From Blastococcus sp. TF02A-35 (GTDB taxonomy: Bacteria; Actinomycetota; Actinomycetes; Mycobacteriales; Geodermatophilaceae), in contig NZ_SPQP01000009.1 in NCBI RefSeq assembly GCF_004571075.1, positions 1 through 64,000 on the forward strand: DNA of 64,000 bases, written 5' to 3'. The translations under genes and the position numbers were made by a program. The notes under the pieces were generated by a model. That model was not told where the DNA came from. It ran no database searches and saw only the letters and a list, made by a program, of their open reading frames with translations. Below are positions 9,829 through 17,853 of this stretch, one piece after another (the first letter of the stretch is position 1; the number at the start of each line of letters is the position of its first letter).

Positions 9829-11208
9829 ATGGTCGAGCGGCTCAGCACCCTGGACGCGTCCTTCCTCTACCTGGAGGAGCCCGGGACGCCCATGCACGTC
9901 GGTGGCGTCCTCGTCCTCGAGGCGCCGCCCGGAGGGCTCGACGCGCTCGAGTCGCTCGTGGCCGCCCGGCTGTCCCTGGTGCCGCGGTACCGCCAGCGGG
10001 TCGTGGAGGTCCCCGGCCAGCTCGCCAACCCGGTGTGGGTCGACGACCCCGAGTTCGACATCGCCTACCACGTGCGGCGGTCCGGACTGCCCCGTCCGGG
10101 CACCACGACGCAGCTGCTGGACCTCGTCTCGCGGCTGAACTCCCGGCCGCTGGACCGCAACCGCCCGCTGTGGGAGGCCTACCTCGTCGAGGGGCTGACC
10201 GGCGGCCGCGTCGCCGTGGTGACCAAGACCCACCCGGCGCTGGTGGACGGCCTGAGCGCCGTCGACATCGGCCAGGTGCTGCTGGACCCCTCCCCGGACG
10301 CGCCGGCGCCCGAGCCGGTCCCGTGGCGCCCGCAGCCGCTCCCCTCGGGGCTGGAGCTGGTCCGGTCCGCCCTGGACGAGTACCGGCAGCGACCGAGCAC
10401 GCTGGTGGACGCCGCCCGGTCCGCGGTGACCGACACCCGGACCACCGCCGCCCGCCTCGGCGGGCTCGCCGGCGGCCTGCTGCGCACCGCCCGCTCGGCG
10501 ATCCTGCCCGCCCCGCACAGCCCGATGAACGCACCCGTGGGCCGGCAGCGGCGGGTGGCTGTCGCCTGCGCCGACCTCGACGACCTCAAGCGCGTGCGCA
10601 AGGCGCACGGCGGCACCGTCAACGACGTCCTGCTCACCGTGGTCGCCGGCGCGCTGCGCGAGTGGCTGCTGTCCCGCGGTGAGCCGGTGGTGTCCGGGAC
10701 CACGATCCGGGCGCTCGTGCCCGTCTCGGTGCAGGACGAGGAGGGGGAGGCCGGCAGCCGGGTCACCTCGCACCTGGTCGACCTGCCGGTGGGGGAGCCG
10801 AACCCGCGGGTGCGCCTGGCCCGGCTGACCTACGCCATGCGCGGGGCCAGCCAGCACGGGCGGTCCGTCGGGGCCGACAGCCTGATCGCGCTCAGCGGCT
10901 TCGCGCCCTCCACCCTGCACGCCCTCGGTGCCCGGGCGGCCCGCGGGCTGTCCCGCCGGCTGTTCAACGTGGTCGTCACCAACGTGCCCGGCCCGCAGGT
11001 GCCGCTGTACGCGGCCGGCGGCCGGATGCTGGAGGTCTTCCCGGTCGTCCCGCTGGCGCGGGGGCAGGGGCTGTCCATCGGCATGACGTCCTACGACGGC
11101 ACGGTGTACTTCGGCTTCAACGCCGACCGGGACAGCGTGGGCGACGTCGACGTGCTGGCCGACCTCGTCGAGCAGCAGGTCGCGGAGCTGGTCGAGACCT
11201 CGTCCTGA
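9829..11208 (+). CDS. Wax ester synthase/diacylglycerol acyltransferase-family protein (WS/DGAT) with altered active-site motif
   Basis: The 459-residue protein has the family layout: N-terminal LSTLDASFLYLEEPGTPMHV, a central acyltransferase motif, GGTVNDVLLTVVAGAL in the second half, and the NVPGPQVPLYAAG segment near the end. WS/DGAT enzymes join fatty acyl-CoA to diacylglycerol or alcohols to make storage lipids. Their catalytic motif is HHxxxDG. Here it reads HPALVDG (H135, P136, D140), so the second histidine is proline. The enzyme may use another mechanism, have another substrate or be inactive. The ATG at 9829 follows AGGAG by four bases. It is a single gene with its own promoter. Confidence 0.88.
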   Translation: MVERLSTLDASFLYLEEPGTPMHVGGVLVLEAPPGGLDALESLVAARLSLVPRYRQRVVEVPGQLANPVWVDDPEFDIAYHVRRSGLPRPGTTTQLLDLVSRLNSRPLDRNRPLWEAYLVEGLTGGRVAVVTKTHPALVDGLSAVDIGQVLLDPSPDAPAPEPVPWRPQPLPSGLELVRSALDEYRQRPSTLVDAARSAVTDTRTTAARLGGLAGGLLRTARSAILPAPHSPMNAPVGRQRRVAVACADLDDLKRVRKAHGGTVNDVLLTVVAGALREWLLSRGEPVVSGTTIRALVPVSVQDEEGEAGSRVTSHLVDLPVGEPNPRVRLARLTYAMRGASQHGRSVGADSLIALSGFAPSTLHALGARAARGLSRRLFNVVVTNVPGPQVPLYAAGGRMLEVFPVVPLARGQGLSIGMTSYDGTVYFGFNADRDSVGDVDVLADLVEQQVAELVETSS

Positions 11209-11274
11209 GCCGCCGGGCGGTGCGCGCACCGCGGGCGGATACGGTCTCCCTCCACCGACGAAGGAGGAAGCCGC

Positions 11275-11787
11275 GTGCGCGTGTACCTGCCGGCGACGAC
11301 GACCGTGCTGCGGACGCTGGTCGACGAGGGGCGGCTGCCCGCTCCGCAGACGGTCTTCGCGGTGACCCCGCAGCTGCGCGAGTTCTACGCGGTGAGCGAC
11401 GCCGAGGCCGACACCGAGGAGCTGGAGTACGCCGCGCTGCTGACCGCCGCCCGCGCGAGCCTGCGGCTGCTGGACCTGGACCCGCTGGCCCCCCGGCGCC
11501 GCGTGGTGGTCGCCGCCGACGTCCCCGACGACGCGGTCGCCCCGATGGACGACCCGCACGTCGAGCGCGGCGCGGCCCGGCTCTCGCACGAGGTGCGGAT
11601 GCAGGACGTCGCCAGCGCGCACGTCGACGACGCCGAGGCCGAGGACGACGTCCGCAAGGCGGTCAACGTGGTGCTGGAGGCCGACCTGGGCAGCGAGGAG
11701 TCGCAGTTCGTCGTCGACCAGGCCGAGGGGCACGAGCTCGCCTGGTACGCCTCGCAGGAGATCGGCCCGCTGCTCGAGCTGCTCTGA
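11275..11787 (+). CDS. DUF6912-family protein
   Basis: The 170-residue soluble protein (MRVYLPATTTVLRTLVDEG start, then a central PRRRVVVAADVPDD strand and an acidic second half ending AWYASQEIGPLLELL) matches a conserved actinobacterial family of unknown role that I know as DUF6912. There is no catalytic motif that I can name. The GTG at 11275 is preceded by AAGGAGG. It stands between the acyltransferase and a MaoC-type gene, all co-directional but with gaps of about 65-90 bases, so it may be a single unit. Confidence 0.75.
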   Translation: MRVYLPATTTVLRTLVDEGRLPAPQTVFAVTPQLREFYAVSDAEADTEELEYAALLTAARASLRLLDLDPLAPRRRVVVAADVPDDAVAPMDDPHVERGAARLSHEVRMQDVASAHVDDAEAEDDVRKAVNVVLEADLGSEESQFVVDQAEGHELAWYASQEIGPLLELL

Positions 11788-11833
11788 GGCCCGGCCACCG
11801 GCCGCCCGCGGGTGCGGCCGGGTGCCGCGTCCG

Positions 11834-11839
11834 TAAGAT
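11834..11839 (+). promoter_or_regulatory. Probable -10 box of the MaoC-family gene (TAAGAT)
   Basis: TAAGAT lies 39 bases before the ATG at 11879; the leader would contain the GGGAG ribosome binding site. Confidence 0.4.
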
Positions 11840-11878
11840 CACGACCCGTCTGTCAGCGTCGACGTCGGGAGCGAGCAC

Positions 11879-12388
11879 ATGCAGTTCGGTCGGTACTACG
11901 AGGAGTTCGAGGTCGGCGCGGTCTACAAGCACTGGCCCGGGAAGACCGTCACCGAGTACGACGACCACCTGTTCTGCCTGCTGACGATGAACCACCACCC
12001 GCTGCACATGGACGTGAACTACGCGGAGAAGACCACCGACTTCGGCAAGAACGTCGTCGTCGGCAACTACATCTACTCGCTGCTGCTCGGCATGAGCGTC
12101 CCGGACGTCTCGGGCAAGGCGATCGCGAACCTGGAGATCGAGTCGCTGCGCCACGTGGCGCCGACCTTCCACGGCGACACCATCTACGGCGAGACGACCG
12201 TGCTGGACAAGACGCCGTCGAAGTCCAAGGACGACCGCGGCGTGGTCTACGTCGAGACCATCGGCTACAAGCAGGACGGCACCGTCGTCTGCATCTTCCG
12301 CCGCAAGGTCATGGTCCCCAAGCGCTCCTACGGCGAGGCCCGTGGCGGCGAGCAGCCGGGCCGCCCGGAGCCCACGCCCCGCGGCTGA
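11879..12388 (+). CDS. MaoC-family (R)-hydratase-like enzyme
   Basis: The 169-residue hot-dog-fold protein resembles the MaoC and mesaconyl-CoA hydratase group: FGRYYEEFEVGAVYKHWPGK start, the NHHPLHMD segment, NVVVGNYIYSLLLGMSV, and the VAPTFHGDTIYGETTVLDK strand pair. Members add water across the double bond of an enoyl-CoA. The Asp/His pair used for catalysis is likely within NHHPLHMD. The substrate is not clear; a C5-dicarboxylic or branched acyl-CoA is a reasonable guess from similarity to mesaconyl-CoA hydratases. The ATG at 11879 has GGGAG upstream. A convergent NUDIX gene follows. Confidence 0.82.
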   Translation: MQFGRYYEEFEVGAVYKHWPGKTVTEYDDHLFCLLTMNHHPLHMDVNYAEKTTDFGKNVVVGNYIYSLLLGMSVPDVSGKAIANLEIESLRHVAPTFHGDTIYGETTVLDKTPSKSKDDRGVVYVETIGYKQDGTVVCIFRRKVMVPKRSYGEARGGEQPGRPEPTPRG

Positions 12389-12412
12389 CCTGCGGCCGGG
12401 GCGTGTCGCCGG

Positions 12413-12838
12413 TCAGTCCGGCAGCACGCCCCAGCCGGCCAGCGTCTTCACCAGCCCGGGCGTGCAGTCCAGCCCGGTGAGCGTCGCGGCGTCCACGAAG
12501 AGCGCCTCGGTCGCGTCGTCCCCGGCCACCGGCGCGGCATCGTCGAGCAGCACGCAGGCCAGGTCCGCGACGTCGTAGACGGCGGCACCGCCGTCGATGC
12601 GCACCCGGCCGACCTCGGCGCCGGCCCGCACGCGCAGGCCGGTCTCCTCCAGCACCTCGCGCTCGACCGCCGCGGCGAGGGTCTCGCCGGGCTCGACGCG
12701 GCCGCCGGGCACCGACCACAGGCCGCGGCTGGGCTCCTGGCCCCGCCGGACCACCAGCAGCCGGTGCGCCCGGTCGTGCACGATCCCCCCGACGCACGGC
12801 ACCAGCGGCCGGGTGTCGTCCTGCTCGCCCGCGGCCAC
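12413..12838 (-). CDS. NUDIX hydrolase
   Basis: The 141-residue protein holds a complete NUDIX box, GGRVEPGETLAAAVEREVLEETGL with the REVLEE core that binds the metal ion, after the strand HRLLVVRRGQEPSRGLWSVP. NUDIX enzymes split nucleoside diphosphates linked to another group, such as oxidised nucleotides, NADH or CoA. The small size and the RG.W.VPGG pattern fit a MutT-like or ADP-ribose-type enzyme; the substrate is not certain. The start is set at GTG 12838 because a TAGCCT box lies seven bases upstream; longer in-frame starts would run into the divergent gene. Confidence 0.85.
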   Translation of the reverse strand: MAAGEQDDTRPLVPCVGGIVHDRAHRLLVVRRGQEPSRGLWSVPGGRVEPGETLAAAVEREVLEETGLRVRAGAEVGRVRIDGGAAVYDVADLACVLLDDAAPVAGDDATEALFVDAATLTGLDCTPGLVKTLAGWGVLPD

Positions 12839-12845
12839 CCCCGGG

Positions 12846-12851
12846 AGGCTA
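12846..12851 (-). promoter_or_regulatory. Leaderless-type -10 box of the NUDIX gene (TAGCCT)
   Basis: Read on the minus strand, TAGCCT (12851 to 12846) is followed by seven bases and then GTG at 12838. Confidence 0.5.
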
Positions 12852-12911
12852 CGCAGCGCGGCGCGCCCCTGCGCTTGACGTGCGGCGCCGCTCCCGCGAC
12901 GGTTGTCTGCG

Positions 12912-13535
12912 ATGAGCGCCTCCCCGGTCTGCCCCCGGTGCGGCGAGCTGCTGGCCGCCCGGACCGGGTCGGAGGCGCTCGCCTGGTGCCACCTGCACGG
13001 CGCCGTCACACCGCTGCACCACACCGCCCTGGTCGCGCACGACGCGATCGCGGCGGTCACCGCCGACGCGCGCGTCCCGGCGTGGGTGCCCGACCCGATG
13101 CCGTCCGGCTGGGCGGTCACCGGCCTGGCCTGGGGTGGCGAGCCGGGGGCCCGGGCGATCGTCGTCGACTGTGCCGGACCGGCCCCTCTCGGTGGGTCGG
13201 CCGAGCTGGTCCTGGTCGCCGAGGAGCCCGGTACCGGAGTGGGCTGCGGGTACGCCGGCCTGCCCGGCCTGGACCCCGGCGACGTCATCTCCGGCCCGAG
13301 CTCGGTCGACGTCAAGGCGGCCGGCCAGCGGGCACCGCTGTGGACGGTCCCGACGACCGACGACCGCGCCGCGTTCGTGGGGGAGGCCTACGGCGTCTGG
13401 CTGTGGCTGGTCATGTGGCCGATGAACGCCGCCTGGCTGCTGGCCGAGCAGCTGGAGCTGCTGGACCTGCGGGATCGCATCTACCCCGACCTGCCGCTCG
13501 GCCCGCCGGGGGAGCACCTGCTGCCCGGCTCGTGA
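12912..13535 (+). CDS. DUF6758-family protein
   Basis: The 207-residue protein opens with a zinc-ribbon-like half site (CPRCGELL, then WCHLHG) and continues with a beta-rich domain (PSGWAVTGLAWGGE, AELVLVAEEPGTGVGCGYAGLPG) and a C-terminal WLWLVMWPMNAAWLLAEQLELLDLRDRIYPDLPLG stretch that could pack on a membrane. This is a conserved actinobacterial family of unknown function, which I know as DUF6758. ATG 12912 is chosen; TTG 12903 is in frame. About 160 bases separate it from the next gene. Confidence 0.72.
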   Translation: MSASPVCPRCGELLAARTGSEALAWCHLHGAVTPLHHTALVAHDAIAAVTADARVPAWVPDPMPSGWAVTGLAWGGEPGARAIVVDCAGPAPLGGSAELVLVAEEPGTGVGCGYAGLPGLDPGDVISGPSSVDVKAAGQRAPLWTVPTTDDRAAFVGEAYGVWLWLVMWPMNAAWLLAEQLELLDLRDRIYPDLPLGPPGEHLLPGS

Positions 13536-13696
13536 CCGGCCCGTCTCCGGAACCGGGTGGGCCGCCCCATGATCGGCGCGCCTGCCGGAGTGGCCCTGGG
13601 GCCTGTGTTACTCATGGGACGAACGCGTCCGCCGCACCCGGCGGGCTGTCCGCGCGGGCTGGTCCCGCCCCTGCACTCGCACCCCTGGAGGTGGCG

Positions 13697-13855
13697 GTGA
13701 ACCTCAAGAAGGTCCTCACCTGGGTGGTCGTCGCCTTCGTGCTCTTCTACGTCATCCAGCAGCCGGAGGCCTCCGCCGAGCTCGTGCGCAACGCCGGTGA
13801 GGCGCTGGGCAGCGCGGCGTCGTCGCTGTCGGAGTTCGTCGGCTCCCTGGTCTGA
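13697..13855 (+). CDS. Small single-span membrane protein
   Basis: The 52-residue protein begins VNLKKVLTWVVVAFVLFYVI, a clear membrane helix after two lysines, followed by an amphipathic Ala/Ser-rich tail ending LSEFVGSLV. The GTG at 13697 follows GGAGG (13687-13691). It ends three bases before the PH-domain membrane protein gene, so the two are very likely co-translated and may form a complex. Its function is not known. The region 13536-13696 holds a probable promoter around TTACTC and no other gene. Confidence 0.7.
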   Translation: MNLKKVLTWVVVAFVLFYVIQQPEASAELVRNAGEALGSAASSLSEFVGSLV

Positions 13856-13858
13856 CCC

Positions 13859-14476
13859 GTGGGGACCCCGGAGGCGCTCCCGACCCGGGCGGCCAAGGAC
13901 GTCCAGAAGTACCTGCTGCCCGACGAGACGGCGGTGGTGGCCACCCGCCGGCACTGGGCGGTGCTGATCGGGCCGACGGTGCGCTTCCTGCCGGTGTTCC
14001 TCCTCGGCGGCTGGCTGCTGCTGCTGGACCCGGAGAACCGGGTCACCAGCACCGTCGGCATGCTGGTCGTCCTCGGGGCGCTGGTCGTGTACGCCCTGCG
14101 CATCGGCGAGTGGTGGATGCGGCACTTCATCGTCAGCACCCGGCGGGTGCTGCTGACCTCCGGCGTCATCGTCCGCACCGTCACCCTGCTCCCGCTGCGC
14201 CGGATCACCGACCTGACGTGGAAGGAGACGCTGTTCGGCCAGCTGCTCGGCTACGGCACCTTCCGCTTCGAGTCGGCCGGCCAGCAGCAGGCGCTGTCGG
14301 AGATCACGTTCCTCCCCGACGCCGGGACGCTGTACAAGGACGTGAGCAAGCTGCTGTTCACCAGCGACTACGGCGGCGCCGCCTCCGGGGGCGACGACGA
14401 GGGCAACGTGGAGCCGCAGCGCCCGGCCCGGCGCGACACCGAGCCGATCACCGGTCTCCCGCCGCAGCAGGCCTGA
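13859..14476 (+). CDS. PH-domain (bPH2-type) membrane protein
   Basis: The 205-residue protein has two membrane helices (about residues 40-60 and 66-85) followed by a bacterial PH domain: WWMRHFIVSTRRVLLTSGVI, VTLLPLRRITDLTWKETLFGQLLGYGTFRFESAG. The C-terminus is acidic and low in complexity. This matches the YdbS/YdbT-like group of membrane-anchored PH proteins, whose roles are poorly defined. The GTG at 13859 lies three bases after the stop of the small membrane protein gene. Confidence 0.82.
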   Translation: MGTPEALPTRAAKDVQKYLLPDETAVVATRRHWAVLIGPTVRFLPVFLLGGWLLLLDPENRVTSTVGMLVVLGALVVYALRIGEWWMRHFIVSTRRVLLTSGVIVRTVTLLPLRRITDLTWKETLFGQLLGYGTFRFESAGQQQALSEITFLPDAGTLYKDVSKLLFTSDYGGAASGGDDEGNVEPQRPARRDTEPITGLPPQQA

Positions 14477-14519
14477 CCCGCCGGGTGGCCGGCGGCGCGG
14501 TGCGGCAGGCTGGGCGGTG

Positions 14520-15377
14520 ATGCGGATCGACCTGCACACCCACTCCTCCGTGTCCGACGGCACCGAGAGCCCCGCCGAGCTGCTCGCGACCGCGCGCGCC
14601 GCCGGCCTCGACGTCGTCGCGCTGACCGACCACGACACCACCGGTGGCTGGGCGGCCGCGGAGGCGGCCCGCCCGCCCGGGCTGACCGTCGTCCCCGGCA
14701 TGGAGCTGTCCTGCCGCTGGTTCCCCGACGACGAGCCGCCGATCAGCGTGCACCTGCTCGGCTACCTCTTCGACCCCGTGCACCCGGTCTTCGCCGCCGA
14801 GCGCGCCCGGCTGCGGGACGAGCGGCTCAGCCGCGCCGAGCGGATCGTGCGGGCGATGGCGGCCGACGGGCACCCGGTCGACTGGGACGAGCTGGTGGCG
14901 CACGCCGGCGGCGGGGTGGTGGGCCGGCCGCACATCGCCGGCGCGCTGGTCCGCGGCGGGGTGGTCGGCTCGGTCGAGGAGGCGTTCGCGACCCTGCTCC
15001 ACCACCGCAGCCCCTACTACGTGGCCAAGGCCGACACCGACGTCCGCGAGGGCATCGCGCTGGTGCGGGCGGCCGGGGGAGTGCCGGTCTTCGCGCACGG
15101 GCTGGCCACCAAGCGGGGCAGGGTGGTCGGTGACGAGGCGGTGGCCGCGATGGCCGAGGCGGGCCTGCTGGGTCTCGAGGTCGACCACCCCGACCACGAC
15201 GAGGCGGAGCGGGCGCAGCTGCGAGGCCTGGCCGCGGACCTGGGGCTGGTCGTCACCGGCTCCAGCGACTACCACGGCAGCAACAAGACGACGCCGATCG
15301 GCGCCTGCACGACCGACCCGGCGGAGTTCGAGCGGCTGCTGGCCGCCGGGACGGGGACGGCCCTCCTGCGCGGCTGA
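14520..15377 (+). CDS. PHP-domain phosphoesterase (RNase AM / nucleoside bisphosphatase-like)
   Basis: The 285-residue protein begins with the metal-binding PHP motif DLHTHSSVSDGT, followed by ALTDHDTTGG, and has later ligands in GRPHIA, VFAHG and GSSDYHG. That is the YciV/RNase AM group, which removes nucleotides from RNA 5' ends or acts on 3',5'-nucleoside bisphosphates. The ATG at 14520 gives the usual MRIDLHTH start; GTG 14517 just before it is equally possible. A CAGGCT sequence upstream resembles the leaderless -10 box but has C in first place. Confidence 0.85.
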   Translation: MRIDLHTHSSVSDGTESPAELLATARAAGLDVVALTDHDTTGGWAAAEAARPPGLTVVPGMELSCRWFPDDEPPISVHLLGYLFDPVHPVFAAERARLRDERLSRAERIVRAMAADGHPVDWDELVAHAGGGVVGRPHIAGALVRGGVVGSVEEAFATLLHHRSPYYVAKADTDVREGIALVRAAGGVPVFAHGLATKRGRVVGDEAVAAMAEAGLLGLEVDHPDHDEAERAQLRGLAADLGLVVTGSSDYHGSNKTTPIGACTTDPAEFERLLAAGTGTALLRG

Positions 15378-15395
15378 ACCGTCGGCGGCCGCGGC

Positions 15396-15401
15396 TACCG
15401 T
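15396..15401 (+). promoter_or_regulatory. Leaderless-type -10 box (TACCGT)
   Basis: TACCGT, six bases, then the ATG at 15408; no ribosome binding site is present. Confidence 0.55.
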
Positions 15402-15407
15402 GGCGGC

Positions 15408-16274
15408 ATGCGCAACCCGACGGACGGCGGTGAGGCCGTGCTGCCCGGCATGCCGCGCCGGTTGCTGCGCGCCTCCCCGAAGTCGCTGGCGGACTTCTCC
15501 GACTGCCCGCGCCGCTACCGGTTCGCCAACGTCGACCGGCCGGTGCCGCCGCGCGGTCCCCGGTTCGCCCACCACACCGTCGGCACGGCGCTGCACCAGG
15601 TGCTCTCCTCGTGGTGGGACCTGCCGGTCGAGCGGCGCACGCCGGGGGCGGCCCGGCAGCTGCTGTACGCGGCGTGGACGCCGGCGGGGTTCCGCGACGA
15701 CGCGCAGTCCGACCGCTGGAGGGCGAGGGCGGCCGGCTGGCTCACCGACTACCTCTCCGGCGTGGACCCCACCGACGAGCCGCGGTCGCGCGAGCGCACG
15801 GTGAGCACCACGACCGAGCGGATGACGCTGTCGGGCCGGGTGGACCGGATCGACGAGCGCGGCGACGAGCTGGTCGTCGTGGACTACAAGACCGGCCGCT
15901 CGCCGAGCACCGACGACGAGGCGCGGGGCTCCCAGGCGCTCGCGCTGTACGTGCTCGCCGTCCGCCGCACGATGCGCCGGCCGTGCAGCCGGGTGGAGCT
16001 GCACCACGTGCCCACCGGCACGGTGGCCTCCTTCGAGCACACCGAGCGGTCGCTGGCCAACCACGCCCGCCGGGCCGAGGACGTGGCGATCGACATCCAG
16101 GCGGCGATGGCGGCCGCGGCGGCCGGGGAGGACGCGGACGCCGCGTTCCCCGCCGTGCCCGGCGTGCAGTGCGGCTGGTGCGACTTCCGGCCCAGCTGCC
16201 CGACCGGCCAGGCCGCCGTCCCCGCCCGCGAGCCGTGGGCGTTCCTGCCCGAGGACGACGGCTCAGCCGCCTGA
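15408..16274 (+). CDS. RecB-like PD-(D/E)XK nuclease with iron-sulfur cysteines
   Basis: The 288-residue protein is a stand-alone RecB-family nuclease. It has SPKSLADFSDCPRRYRF at the start, the GTALHQVL helix, and the catalytic core GRVDRIDERGDELVVVDYKTG (D of GRVD; D and K of VDYKTG). Near the end CGWCDFRPSC supplies three cysteines that, with the early cysteine of SDCPRR, form an AddB-type 4Fe-4S site. Such proteins are common in actinobacteria and probably process DNA ends or flaps; the exact substrate is unknown. Its tail overlaps that of the convergent lysE by 12 bp. Confidence 0.85.
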   Translation: MRNPTDGGEAVLPGMPRRLLRASPKSLADFSDCPRRYRFANVDRPVPPRGPRFAHHTVGTALHQVLSSWWDLPVERRTPGAARQLLYAAWTPAGFRDDAQSDRWRARAAGWLTDYLSGVDPTDEPRSRERTVSTTTERMTLSGRVDRIDERGDELVVVDYKTGRSPSTDDEARGSQALALYVLAVRRTMRRPCSRVELHHVPTGTVASFEHTERSLANHARRAEDVAIDIQAAMAAAAAGEDADAAFPAVPGVQCGWCDFRPSCPTGQAAVPAREPWAFLPEDDGSAA

Positions 16275-16898
16275 GAGCCCGCGGACCGCGAGCGAGACGC
16301 CCAGCGCGGTCATGACGACGGCGATGACGGCGTCCAGGACCCGCCACGCCGCCGGCCGGGCGAAGACCGGCCGCAGCAGGCGCGCGCCGAACCCGAGGCC
16401 GGTGAACCAGGCCGCGCTGCCGACGGCGGCGCCGGCCGCGAACCACCAGCGGTCCTCGGCGTAGGTGGTGGACAGCGAGCCGAGGAGCACCACGGTGTCC
16501 AGGTACACGTGCGGGTTGAGCCAGGTCAGCCCGAGGCAGGTGGCCACGGTGACCGCCAGGGCGGTGCGTGCACCGGACTCGTCGGCGGCGAGCGCACCGG
16601 CCGGGCGCAGCGCCCGCCGTGCCGCCATCGCGCCGTAGACCAGGAGGAACGCCGCGCCGGCAAAGCAGACCGCGGTCAGCAGGCCGGGCCGGCTCAGCAG
16701 GAGGGCCCCGGCACCGAGCACCCCGGCGCAGATGAGGACCACGTCGGAGAGCGCGCAGACGGCGACCACCGCGCCGACGTGCTCCACCCGCAGCCCCTGG
16801 CGGAGCACGAACGCGTTCTGGGCACCGATGGCGATGATGAGCGACAGCCCGAGGCCGAGGCCGGCGAGGACGGCGGTCCAGGCGGTCGAGGAGAGCAC
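16263..16898 (-). CDS. LysE/ArgO-family basic amino acid exporter
   Basis: The 211-residue protein has six predicted membrane helices and the family signature IAIGAQNAFVLRQGLR near the first helix, plus GLTWLNPHVYLDTVVLLGS. LysE/ArgO exporters remove excess lysine or arginine. The divergent gene encodes a LysG/ArgP-type LysR regulator, the classic partner that senses the amino acid and activates the exporter. The 70-base space between the two starts must carry both promoters and the operator. Confidence 0.92.
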   Translation of the reverse strand: MLSSTAWTAVLAGLGLGLSLIIAIGAQNAFVLRQGLRVEHVGAVVAVCALSDVVLICAGVLGAGALLLSRPGLLTAVCFAGAAFLLVYGAMAARRALRPAGALAADESGARTALAVTVATCLGLTWLNPHVYLDTVVLLGSLSTTYAEDRWWFAAGAAVGSAAWFTGLGFGARLLRPVFARPAAWRVLDAVIAVVMTALGVSLAVRGLSGG

Positions 16899-16955
16899 GC
16901 CGCCACGGTAGGCACGGGCGAGCCGGAAGCCCAGCTCATGATTCTTCGGCAGCTG

Positions 16956-16961
16956 TAGCGT
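16956..16961 (+). promoter_or_regulatory. Leaderless-type -10 box of the LysG-like gene (TAGCGT)
   Basis: TAGCGT, seven bases, then the GTG at 16969. It lies within the lysE-lysG divergent region. Confidence 0.5.
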
Positions 16962-16968
16962 TGCTTAC

Positions 16969-17853
16969 GTGGACCTCGACGCCGGGCAGCTCCGGGCGCT
17001 GGCCGCGGCGGTGGACGCCGGCTCGCTCGACGGCGCGGCCCGGCGGCTGCACGTGACGCCGTCGGCGGTGAGCCAGCGGATCAAGGCGCTCGAGGCCGCC
17101 ACCGGCCGGGTCCTGCTGGTGCGCGCGAAGCCGGTCCGGGTCACGCCGTCCGGCGCGGCGGTGCTGCGGCTGGCCCGCCAGGTCGAGCTGCTCGCCGCCG
17201 ACACCGCCCGCGAGCTGCACACCGACGGCGCCGGTGCCGGCCCGGTCACCGTGCCGATCGCGGTGAACGCGGACTCGCTGGCGACCTGGGTGCTCCCGGC
17301 GCTCGCTCCGCTGTCGGAGGACCACCGCTTCGACCTGTACCGCGCCGACCAGGAGCGCACCGGGGACCTGCTGCGCGACGGGACCGTCATGGCAGCTGTC
17401 ACGGCCGAGTCCGAGCCGGTGCCCGGGTGCCGGGTCGTCCCGCTGGGGGCCATGCGGTACCGGCCGATGGCGACGGCGGCCTTCGTCCGCCGGTGGTTCC
17501 CCGAGGGCGTCACGGCCGGCGCCCTCGCCGTCGCGCCGGTGGTCGTGTTCGACCGGGAGGACGACCTCCAGCACGCCTACCTGCGGCGCTGGGGGATCAC
17601 CCGGCCGCTGGTGCACCACGTCCCCTCGTCGGCCGACTACGTGCGCGCGGTGCAGCTCGGCATGGGGTGGGGCACCGTCCCGGACCTCCAGCTGGCCCAG
17701 ACGGCCGACGGCCCGGAGCTGGTGGAGCTGGACCCCGACGGCGCGACGGACGTCGTCCTGCACTGGCAGCAGTGGCGGCTGCACTCGCCGGCGCTGGACC
17801 GGGTCGCCGAGGCCGTCCTCGCCGCGGCCAGGGCCCAGCTGGTCAGGCGCTGA
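16969..17853 (+). CDS. LysR-family regulator of the LysG/ArgP type
   Basis: The 294-residue protein has the N-terminal LysR helix-turn-helix (LAAAVDAGSLDGAARRLHVT, then PSAVSQRIKALEAATGRVLL) and a two-lobe ligand-binding domain. The pattern fits ArgP/LysG (IciA), which bind lysine or arginine and switch on the divergent exporter gene. The GTG at 16969 follows a TAGCGT box by seven bases. The tail overlaps the convergent oxygenase gene by 11 bp. Confidence 0.92.
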   Translation: MDLDAGQLRALAAAVDAGSLDGAARRLHVTPSAVSQRIKALEAATGRVLLVRAKPVRVTPSGAAVLRLARQVELLAADTARELHTDGAGAGPVTVPIAVNADSLATWVLPALAPLSEDHRFDLYRADQERTGDLLRDGTVMAAVTAESEPVPGCRVVPLGAMRYRPMATAAFVRRWFPEGVTAGALAVAPVVVFDREDDLQHAYLRRWGITRPLVHHVPSSADYVRAVQLGMGWGTVPDLQLAQTADGPELVELDPDGATDVVLHWQQWRLHSPALDRVAEAVLAAARAQLVRR

